DNA of 64,000 bases, from NCBI GenBank assembly GCA_013396525.1, contig VWYX01000406.1, forward strand, positions 576,128-640,127, written 5' to 3'. The stretch comes from Chaetorhynchus papuensis. Lineage: Eukaryota; Chordata; Aves; Passeriformes; Rhipiduridae. Of this stretch, positions 55,638 through 64,000 are shown in pieces (positions within the stretch are counted from its first letter, which is position 1; the number at the start of each line of letters is the position of its first letter). The position numbers and the translations under genes were made by a program. Under the pieces are notes generated by a model. The model was not told where the DNA came from and searched no databases. It saw nothing but the letters and a program-made list of their open reading frames with translations.

Positions 55638-58451
55638 TTTTTTTAAACAAAGTTGACAACACCAGTATAATCACTTTTAGTGCTTCACCCTGGATCTTCT
55701 CACCCATGAAATGGCTGGGTAAGGCACACTGCTTCTGTTATAGCATACCCACAAAAAAAAACCCCAAAAAATTGAAAGCAATGTAATACCAAGTATCATG
55801 GAATGACTTAGTATTTTTTTTTCATCTATTTTGGACGGAAGAAGCAGTCTCTCTCTCAGTGGGATAGGCTGGAAAGCGTACATCAATCGAAACACTGGTT
55901 GAGATGACCAATACAATTTCAGGATGCTGTTTGACATTTAAACTGCTCGTTTCAATGTTTCAGTGTTCATCAGTGGAAGGTAACAAAGAAAACCTTGGGT
56001 TTTCTCCTTCTTGGACAAAAATACTGTGTAATGACATTTCTGGCATCAGTGCATTCCTGTTCACCTTTCCATTCTTCATGGATGTCAGTTGTTTAGATAA
56101 GACATCCAAAGAGCTCCTCATCATGATTAATTTTCTTAGGAGGAAGAAAAGAAGACAGAAGGGATCATACTTTACTTGATTGATAGCTGTAAAGCCCTAT
56201 AAAGAGACTGAAATCCAACTCCAAATAGCCTCTGCTGAAGATTAATAAACGTGGAAGAACCAGAGTAAAGAGACAAAGGGTCAGAAAAAGTTATGATAAA
56301 GCAAAGAAGCCTGTGAAGAGTGGAACAAAGTGAAAAGCTGTCAACGGTTTTGCTCCAAACTAGTGTAGTACACTGCTGCTTGCTGCTATTAAATAGATGC
56401 TGTATAGGCCAGCCTGGCATTCCCTGGTTTTCAGGATAAGCATAACATGTTTCTTGTACTAAGTTTTATTCTTTCAGAGGAAAAAGCACTAACCCTTCAA
56501 CTTTCTATTTTAGCCTACTTCCAGAAAGCACCTTCAAAAATTCTAATATAGGTTTTCTTTTGGAAGAAAGTATCACTGTCTTCCACAACAAGCACAAACA
56601 GGTTCATGGATCACAAAATCAGATGACTCAAAATGTTGATTGTTCTCATGAACAAGATGAAAGAACTATCTTTTTTTTTTACTTATGCTGATTTAAACCA
56701 AATTAAGTTGGGACATTTGGATCTCTTCCTCCCAAGAACAATGGATCTTATTTCTAGGTTCATGGGGTGAATCCAGCTCTAGTCAAGAGTGACAGGACAG
56801 AATAGGAAAGATTTCAGCTTTGTTGAAAGGTGTTCAGAATTTTGTCTTCAATGTTTAAGATCTCCTGTCATTCCTTATTTCTACTGAATTCTAACTGCAG
56901 CTCAGGAGAAAAATCCCTGGGGAACAAAAAGCTTATGAAGAAGAATGAAGTGTGATGGACGGTTAGGATTACCCCAGTAGATAACGTGTCTACAGACAAG
57001 TTTTTAATACCTGCAAATAAATTGCTATATATTCTGATGTATCTTGATCCCAGGTACTATTAGTTCATCTGAAAACAGCCAGGGTAGGCTGTTTATGCAA
57101 CATAAATAAAACTTATAGCCATGTGATTTAATTTTCACTCAGTGTAAAATTATGAAACCCTTCATTTTAGGAAGCACATTGCAGTCAATCTTCCAAATTT
57201 TCAGGTGGAAGCAGCAATGTGATGTAGTCCCATAAAGCATACTGTGAAACTAAAAATGTGCCAATGAGAAGTAGTGACTTCACTAACAGTCACATGGAGA
57301 AAAGTTACTGCTATTAAACTGAAGACTTCTCTTGTCTTGCACCTTCTCTGGCAAAAATCCTAAAGTGATCATTGATGTGGACAAAAATTACAAGAGGCAG
57401 AAGTGCCCATGGACAAGCCACAGGAATCTCTTCAGATGCGCTAGGATGTCAATACTGGTTGTCAGTATTTCTCTGTATTTAGTTTTACATCTTTTACATC
57501 TCTACGTCATTTCTTTCTCAATTGATTTAGACACTTAAAAGATATTTCTAATTATTTTACCATGCCCTGGTGCCATAAGAGTAGCCTCAGCAAAGAAGGT
57601 ACCTATTATTTTTTGTATCTGCAAAAGAGAGAAATCGTTACGCGATCTATAAGTAAAAGCAGCAGAGAAATTAAAGCAGAAGCAGACTCAGAAGCACTGA
57701 GGTACTTTTAAAATCTTTAGTTTCTGGCCTGAGATTTCCCATATAAACTCTCCTAAGAAGCAGCTAGCTTGTATGTTCTTCACATTTCTCCACATCCAAT
57801 TTATTCCTGCAAATCAAACATACCAAATGGTGCAGGATAAAAATGACTTTAAATCCTAAAAAAATCAAACTTCCCTACCCCAAAACCCTCAACCTGATTT
57901 TGTTGCTCCACTGGATTTGCTACTGGAACTGTAATCAATTCTTGATGTGTGTTTCACTACCTGTAGCTCTGCTCTACCTCCAACTCTTTCAAATAATTCC
58001 ATGAAAAATGTGAAGAAGCATTTCTAGCCTTGCCCTTGCAGGTGGTCAGATGCAGAGGTAACTCAACACAATCCCTTTTCCACAGCTGTCAGGCCCTACA
58101 TAAGAAAATAAAGCCAGAAGAATAATTTTTGAAGACTAGAGCTCTGAATTGTTCATACTTCTACTGATAATTATCTGGTTTTATTTAGCATCTTATAAAG
58201 CAAGGCACAAATGTACAAAATTGCATCTACTAAATCGGATAATTTTTATATATATTTACACAATTACCATAATATAAAACGTGCTTTGACACTGTCATAG
58301 CACAACAGTAGCGGAATTGAGGACAACCTGATAATAAATACAAATACCAGGTCCTGGATTTCTGTTTGTGCTTCACCTGAAGGAACATATTCATATGCAG
58401 GTACACAAAGCAATCCAGCCACCATCCTTTATTTTCCACAACTCACACAGA

Positions 58452-58605
58452 TCAAACTTTGTTGCTAAGAAGCTGTGGAAGGAGTAAAAGGCAGTAGACC
58501 AGCACCCAGAAGAAAATGACGAAGTAGAATAGCTCTGGCTGCTCAAAAATCGTAATCTCATGAGTTGGTGGTGGAGTCTCACTTGCTTCCAAGTCCTTTT
58601 TCTTC
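58452..58605 (-). CDS. CLMN: CLMN last coding exon with transmembrane anchor and stop
   Basis: Acceptor CTCCCCTGTTTTCAG precedes 58605. The exon encodes KKKDLEASETPPPTHEITIF then EQPELFYFVIFFWVLVYCLL and LLPQLLSNKV, then TGA (58452-58454). The last 30 residues form one hydrophobic span preceded by an acidic/proline segment, fitting a tail-anchored protein of the ER or nuclear envelope. AATAAA motifs lie at 58428-58433 (20 bases after the stop, probably too early) and 58180-58185. The true 3' end is not determinable. Confidence 0.94.
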
Positions 58606-61600
58606 CTGAAAACAGGGGAGAATTCAGTAAGAGGCAAGGAAAAGAAGGAAAAGAAGAAAAAGCCTTCAGTGTTAATAATTACTGTGAAGATCAGAGGGTG
58701 GACTAAAAGACAACAGTTTAATGAACCTTCTCAGTCTAGGCAGTTGGAGGGCCCCAGCTGGACTAGGAGGGGCATACAGGGTGTTAGCAGTGTGTTCCTT
58801 CCAGAGTCAACATATGTAAGAATCCATCTTCTGAAAACTCCAGACAAATTCTCGGGTAGTTTAAGTACATGCCATTATATCACAGCCCTCTGATTTAAGA
58901 TTTCCACCAGTCAAGAAGATGCCCTTTTATTTTCCGAACAGCAGACTTAGCCCTGGGTGACACATCACACTTCAACAATTTCGCTTATACACTGGATCTG
59001 ACTTGATATACTTTCCCCAAATCATGTACTTTCAGAGCTCCTCATGCTAGGCGCTAAAATATTAAACAGAAAAAGCCCAAAACTTCCAACCAAGAAACCA
59101 GCTAGCAGTTGGGGGTTTGCAGGACAACTCCAAAATTTCAACTTCCAAATTTCCAGCTGTGGTTCATAAGGGCAAAGCCCGATGGATTCTGCTAGCACCA
59201 AGCTCTCACAAAGACAAGGTAAGGTCTTATTTTAAAAGGCACAAGAGGATACAATAATTTTATAATTTTATAGTACTGTAAGAAAAACTCTCTGGTAAAC
59301 TGTTTTTAATCTACTTTTGGAGAAAAATGATGTTTTTCTGGCTTGGGGTATCCTACTGGATATATACCTGAGTATTACACAAAATTCACTTAATATCAGC
59401 AAATTGTACAATTGATACAACTGTAACAGCTATTTGTGTATTCTTTTTTAACAGAAGCATAAGTGAGACCAGGCCAGTGGATCCAGACAATATTTTGTAT
59501 GTTTTCTGCATCTAAATATACGAACCATTTTACCTAGAAGTTCTGAGAGGTACTATTCATACTATACTATTAGTATCAGCTAAGAGGCAAAACCTAAAGC
59601 GATTCTTGTTTCTTATAGATATTTAGAGCCTAATACCAAAGGGATGCACACTCTGTGTTCATGATGTGTCACTCTAAATCTAAACTAAACACACATACAA
59701 ATTATCAAAACTCATAGATGCTCCAGCAGAGGCCAGACCTCCACTGAAGTAATTGACTTTCCCTGGCACTGATCTCACTAAACATTGTTTTGACTGTTTT
59801 CCAAACCTGGAAGGAGTCATCGCTGCCAGAGGGCCTAACAATTGAAGTTCTCCCACTCTTTTCTCAGCCTGAGATATCCACCTCGTGGGGAAAACGCTCA
59901 GAATCTTGCTTAGACAGCTGAATCTTTCAGGTCAAGAAAAAACAGTTTAGTCAAGGGACAGATTAAGCAATAAGGAAATTTTGTATCTTACACCTATGGG
60001 AAATGTGGACTCAGCCATTACAGAAGACAGTTGCTACCACTGTAATTAATTTCCAGCTCCCTTTGTATCACTGCTAGTAGTATCCAGGAGTTATGGATTC
60101 CTTGCAAAAGTCTGTCTGAATAAGAACCACTCACCCAATGATTAATGGATTTTCACCCATATCTGTCATCTTCTGCTCGTTTACACCATAGGTTTCCTTA
60201 AACAAACCAGGAATAGATTAGATAACAAAAATAAAATTCAGCATCTCACAAAGGTGGTAACTGTGTATTTTATGCAAATTGTATCTGATGTTTGCTCAAA
60301 TGAAATGAAAGTGTGCTTATAAATACTCCCCATCAGAACAACCAGAACTGCAGTCTGGTGCACCCACAGAAAAGGAAAAAAGTTGTGAAATAAGATTTTT
60401 TGGTTTCAACTGCTTTCATCAGTTGAATAAAGATCCCCTCATATGTATTTCTACTAGCTCTGACAGCATTGCAAAACTAAAGCATCTGTGTGTAACCTCC
60501 CTTTCACTGAACATTATGGCAGCATATTTTTAAAACTTCAAGATGGTCAGAATTTCATTTTTGTGTTGAAAAAAAGCCATATTCCTACCCTTGCTCAGCA
60601 TGACCAGATTGCTGATGCTGTCCCTTCCTTCTGACTTTAAAAATAAAAATCCAGACCTCAGCTGTAGAGTGTGCCCTCAAGAAGCCAGTATGAATCACAT
60701 CTGTCATTAGGGGCACAGTTGGATGTTACAACTAAAATTCTTTTCGGGTTAACTGCTGCTACTGATAATATAATACACTGCTACTGCGAGGAAAAGGGAC
60801 GGAGCCCAATTTTTCAAAAACAGTGCTCTTCAGGAGACACCCAGCATTTTTGCAGGGCTGAGACCAGGGCACCAACATCATACAAAGAATGAAAAACTAA
60901 AAGAAACTGGGGCAGCAAACAAAGGCAGCTTCAAACAAGCAAAATGTTGCAGCTCTACAGCAATGATGAAGTAAGATTTAAAGTTACTTTAGATTTAACT
61001 GCAGTATTAGGTACTCCTTTGTGAATTTGTTCAAGGTTCAGTAAAGTTTAGTATGTATTTAGGAGAGTTCAGTAAAACTTTGCAACTCTGCCTGGTTTTA
61101 GCACTAAAATTATTAGAAGTCACAAGACTTTCATACTGTCACAGGCCTTTTTACAGTGTGTGAACTTCTGGAGTTTAAGAGAACCAGAGAAACAGCAATA
61201 AATCAGTGTCCACACTTACCTCCTCAGAAGCATTACGAGAAAACCTTTTTCGGAGATGAATGTTGGCATCATTGTCACTGCTTCTGAAATGTATGTAAAA
61301 GCAAAGCTTTTGAATTCATAAAGCTGAGTTAAAAAGAGACACTGCTAATGGACATGACAGGTTTAAGCTACACAAAACCACAAATATGCCTTGTTGCATG
61401 TATTAGAATATGGACTGGAATTTATCAGTAACATGATAAAAATGGCTTTGGGAAAATCTGACCCACAATAAAAAATTCATATGCTCAAAAGGGAATCTTT
61501 TCTGAAAAATTTTATCTGAGAGCATTTTTGCACCTTTGACATCATTAAGTGAGTATACCCAAGTTTTACAGCCATTGATATAAAAAAAATTTGGACTGAC

Positions 61601-64000
61601 AGGGAACAGAAAACTTGAAGGGGAGAACAGGTTTTTCTAAGCAAACTCTCAAATTCATTAGAGTGCTCCAGTGATAAGCATCAAAAAATTATGGTTCATG
61701 TCCTACTCAAATAGATTACCTAAGAATAAATTAGAACATAAGAAAAAACAGAAGTGAATGGAGCAAAATTAGCTGAGTGTCTCTGTACTGGGCCTGGCTG
61801 GGCTTCAGTTAAATTTTCCTAGAGCAGCCCCTCTGGTGCAGTGCTTTGTACTTGAACCTAGAATGGTGCTGGTCCCACCCCAGTGGGCTGGGGCTGGGCA
61901 AGAGGCTGGGAGGGGACACAGCCAGGAGAGCTGACCCAAACTGACCAAAGAGCAGTGACACACACTTGTTCTTATGCCTGTCTTCTGAAGCAACCACTAC
62001 ACCCTGCTTCCCAGGAAGTGGCTGGACATTGCCCTGCTGATGGGAAGCAGAGAATAAATAAATTTTTTTTGGTCTCCTTCTAATTTGCTTCCACACATGG
62101 CCTTTGCCTTTTCATTGAAATGCCTTTACCACAACCCATGAGTTCTTCATCTTATTTTCTCTCTAACACCTCATTTAATTGTTCATAACCAGAAAAAACA
62201 TGCAAAAAGTATCTACTGGGATCAATCAGTGTCATGCTTACACATAGTGTCACAATGCACATAGACTGTTTCATCTACATTACAAAATACTCTCTCTGTT
62301 GGAAAAGCAGTTATAACACTTCCATGTGTAAAATGCACTGGGATTCCACTTGGGTTTTGTGTGCAAAGTTTATAGCACAGTCAAATCAAGTCCCACTGAA
62401 TCACTCGACATGTTTAAGAGAAACACAGGAAGAAGCCAATGAATCCCAATATTTCTTCCTAAAACAAGACTACTAGAAACATCCAGTGGACAGGGCACAC
62501 TTCAAAAGACCTGTCAGATATATTTAAGACAAAGTTAATGGGAAATACCTGGTAAATTCTTGGAATTCAGCATTTTCTTCCAGGTTATCTTGTGATAGAA
62601 TAGTAGTGGCAACTTCTGAGATCTGCAAATCTTCTTCAGTCATATTTTTCCCTTCCTCCTCCTTATTACTATTTTCTTCTAGTGTCTTTATGGCTATTGG
62701 TAAATCCTCTAGATGTTCTTTTATGGCCTGTTGAAATTAAGAAATGTTTTGCATTAGACAACAAGACTGATTCCCCACCTTTCCAAATATCTTAGTGGTG
62801 CAGTCTACTCAGATGCTCAATTGCAGGTAGTATGAGACTGAAAGTCTCACTGAAGAGAATAAAAAAAGCAATGAATTTCTTGAAAATCTTTTGGGATACA
62901 CTGAGCTATAAAGTATCATCAGTCTGACATACATACATACATACATAAGAGTTGGAAAGTCAGCTTTCTACTAAGACGTCATGACATGACATGGCTCTTT
63001 GAGTCAATTCACTAGGCTTTTTTAAATCTACCCCCAATTAGTCCTTCAAGTCAACAGCAAACTGACTTCATTACCGTAGTTAGTGTCAGGACTAAAACAT
63101 GTTCAAGCAAAGTGTCCAAGCAACATGTAGAGCAGCATTAAATGGACACTCATTACTGAAAAACACTGTCAAAAATTACTGCACTGGAAAACGTGTAAGG
63201 CACTTCGGAACTGGTGTCTGCAAGAGGAGATGCAGGAGCAAACTGCCTACACCAAATACCCTCAAAGTGCCCACTTCTTTGTCTTCCTCCAGTGCAGACA
63301 AGCCTTCATTTTACCCACGTAACATTATGCTACTCAAATTGGTTTTTTAAGTTTTTGTAGGCAAGCTTACTTGGATTGAGACAAAAATTATCATTGCCTG
63401 TATCCTTCCTTTAGAAGCAATACTAATTTCTGTTCATCTCATTATGGACTATTAAAAATACCCTCTTTGGTAATCTTTTATGCCTGGGGATTATACGGTA
63501 ACCTCAAACTATTTCAAAACATAATAAAGATTCACTTTTTTGCCATACTATTAGCTAATCCTTTATGCTTAGGGATTACAAAAGCCTCAAATTATTTTAA
63601 AACAAAATATAAATTCACATTTTTGCAGTGTCATTAGTATTAGGGTTTATTTTCTCTTTTAATATCAGATCTTCTCAGGGATCTGCAATTCCATTCATTC
63701 CAGTAGGGGGCTGTGGCAAACAGTGTAATGGAACGGGAAACCAAGTACGTTTTAAATATTTCTCCCAAACACTGCAAAATGAAAGCAAATGAAAACCACT
63801 GGGATCTGATGCTAAGCCCACATATGTACACAAAGAAATGCTGGTAAGAAAATAACATAACATAACGTAACATAACGTAACATAACGTACCTCAGGATCT
63901 TGTGGAATAGTGGAATCTTGATGGTTGATGGCCTTATTGCCATCTTCTTCTATTTCTAACTCTTCTACTAGTAATGGCACTTCTTTTTCATCAGAAGAAT
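58452..64000 (-). CDS. CLMN: CLMN, calmin, C-terminal 188 residues (5 exons; 5' part outside window)
   Basis: Calmin is a calponin-homology protein with two N-terminal actin-binding CH domains, a long acidic middle and a C-terminal membrane anchor. Only the end is here. Exons on the minus strand, 5' to 3', are 63891-64000 (cut), 62549-62727, 61220-61283, 60135-60196 and 58452-58605. Their phases match throughout and give 188 residues plus a stop. The C-terminus (ELFYFVIFFWVLVYCLLLLP then QLLSNKV) is a single tail-anchor-like membrane segment seven residues from the end, as in calmin. The location directly beside DICER1 in the same orientation matches the conserved vertebrate order DICER1-CLMN. 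The CH domains are expected beyond 64000. Confidence 0.92.
60135..60196 (-). CDS. CLMN: CLMN exon, 20 codons plus 2 nt
   Basis: Acceptor GGTTTGTTTAAG and donor ATTGG/GTGAGT; 62 nt, phase 0 in and phase 2 out. It encodes ETYGVNEQKMTDMGENPLII. Its GG plus the G of the last exon gives a Gly codon leading into KKKDLEAS. Confidence 0.85.
61220..61283 (-). CDS. CLMN: CLMN exon, 21 codons
   Basis: Acceptor ACATTTCAG and donor GAGGAG/GTAAGT (consensus); 64 nt. It completes the Arg codon split with the previous exon and encodes SSDNDANIHLRKRFSRNASE then E. The exon is too short to find by frame length and was placed by splice signals and phase. Confidence 0.85.
61780..62170 (+). mobile_element. Decayed solo LTR of an avian endogenous retrovirus (ERVL-like), in a CLMN intron
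   Basis: Recognisable blocks of a common avian LTR lie in the right order on the plus strand: GAGCAGCCCCTCTGGTGCAG with TGCTTTGTACTTG, a GGTGCTGGTCCCACCCCAGTG block, GGGGACACAGCCAGG with GAGAGCTGACCCAAACTGACC, GATGGGAAGCAGAGAATAAA, and ACAACCCATGAGTTCTTCATC. The segment around the expected TATA box is missing between about 61950 and 61970. No internal retroviral genes are present. The overlapping 95-codon and shorter frames are chance. Confidence 0.75.
62549..62727 (-). CDS. CLMN: CLMN exon, acidic linker (59 codons plus 2 nt)
   Basis: Acceptor AATTTCAACAG and donor TTTACCAG/GTATTT; 179 nt, phase 0 in and phase 2 out. It encodes AIKEHLEDLPIAIKTLEENS, NKEEEGKNMTEEDLQISEVA and TTILSQDNLEENAEFQEFT. 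It is strongly acidic and predicted disordered or helical. No domain is recognised. Confidence 0.88.
62927..62946. repeat. CATA tetranucleotide microsatellite
   Basis: ACATACATACATACATACATA in a CLMN intron, about five perfect units. Confidence 0.9.
63471..63637. repeat. Imperfect tandem duplication, two units of about 85 bp
   Basis: Unit 1 (63471-63555) and unit 2 (63556-63637) align along their length: TAATCTTTTATGCCTGGGGA against TAATCCTTTATGCTTAGGGA, then ACCTCAAACTATTTCAAAAC against GCCTCAAATTATTTTAAAAC, then a shared ATTCAC-TTTTTGC block and a shared ATTAG end. They differ at many sites, so the duplication is old. Confidence 0.8.
63852..63890. repeat. CATAACGTAA-type minisatellite abutting a CLMN splice donor
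   Basis: CATAACATAACGTAACATAACGTAACATAACGTAC on the plus strand, that is about three copies of a ten-base unit. The last copy merges with the splice donor (GTACGTTATG on the minus strand). Confidence 0.9.
63891..64000 (-). CDS. CLMN: CLMN exon, partial (3' end of the large central exon)
   Basis: An open frame enters from the right edge in phase and ends at donor CCTGAG/GTACGT. Visible residues are SSDEKEVPLLVEELEIEEDG then NKAINHQDSTIPQDPE: acidic, low complexity and without a fold. In calmin one very large exon encodes the central region, and this is probably its end. The intron starts with a TTATGTTACG-type tandem repeat that includes bases of the donor. Confidence 0.85.

Larger units (their letters stand above)
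46276..58451. other. Spacer between the DICER1 promoter and the CLMN stop codon, including any CLMN 3' UTR
   Basis: No coding gene was recognised in these 12 kb. Frames over 60 codons (46361-46669, 46386-46673 and 53245-54004 plus; 55677-55937 and 56172-56420 minus) lack homology that I can see. CLMN transcription enters from the right, and a long CLMN 3' UTR (known in mammals) may cover much of the right half. It holds one CR1 fragment, A/T tracts and a perfect 12-bp hairpin at 55611-55637. Plus-strand sequence just right of 46275 could belong to a divergent promoter RNA. Confidence 0.7.
58606..63890 (-). other. CLMN: CLMN introns in the window
   Basis: Introns are 58606-60134, 60197-61219, 61284-62548 and 62728-63890, all GT-AG on the minus strand. 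Contents are AT-rich sequence, an LTR remnant (about 61780-62170), a CATA tetranucleotide run (about 62927-62946), an 85-bp tandem duplication (63471-63637) and a decamer repeat at the last donor. Frames in the introns are not supported. Confidence 0.85.

Noticed and set aside
55677..55937. 86-codon minus-strand frame with a possible membrane span
   Set aside because: T-rich sequence gives hydrophobic codons. No homology, and it lies in the likely CLMN 3' UTR or spacer.
61805..62096. Frames of 62-95 codons in a CLMN intron
   Set aside because: They lie within the LTR remnant and are not a retroviral gene.
63640..63890. Continuation of the CLMN frame into the intron
   Set aside because: It runs through the TTACGTTATG repeat after a consensus-like donor. 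The next exon at 62727 joins in phase.

Overview
The window is vertebrate nuclear DNA, almost certainly from a bird. Genes are split by long AT-rich introns, one CpG island is present, the interspersed repeats are CR1 LINE 3' ends (about 20643-20694, 22249-22312 and 50914-51053), and a decayed avian-type LTR lies at about 61780-62170. There is no bacterial or viral gene organisation. Most open reading frames over 60 codons here are chance frames in introns or in the CpG island.

Two protein genes are recognised, both on the minus strand and head to tail. DICER1 (ribonuclease III of the microRNA pathway) fills the left 46 kb. Its CpG-island promoter and untranslated first exon are near 45.3-46.3 kb. 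A 26 kb first intron follows, and then 13 coding exons run leftward from 19205 to 3147. These encode residues 1-752: the DECH/RIG-I-like helicase and the Dicer dimerisation (DUF283) domain. PAZ, both RNase III domains and the dsRBD lie beyond the left edge, because the window ends inside intron 14. All 13 exons join in frame without a stop.

CLMN (calmin, a calponin-like tail-anchored membrane protein) is at the right, 58452-64000. Only its last five coding exons are present, the first cut by the window edge. They encode an acidic linker and the C-terminal membrane anchor. About 12 kb without a recognised coding gene separates the CLMN stop codon from the DICER1 promoter; part of it may be CLMN 3' UTR.

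The most interesting unexplained signal is a cysteine-rich reading frame (43405-43711, minus) inside DICER1 intron 1. It sits behind a strong splice acceptor, shows a two-fold cysteine repeat, ends in a stop and has an AATAAA about 330 bases further on. It may be the terminal exon of an undescribed nested gene. Also notable are a splice-site-bounded candidate alternative 5' UTR exon of DICER1 (26848-26946), a cluster of upstream ORFs touching the DICER1 start codon, a tandem splice donor at exon 12, and a minisatellite that begins within a CLMN splice donor. Splice sites were placed by eye from consensus signals plus frame continuity. UTR ends and transcription start sites cannot be fixed from sequence alone.
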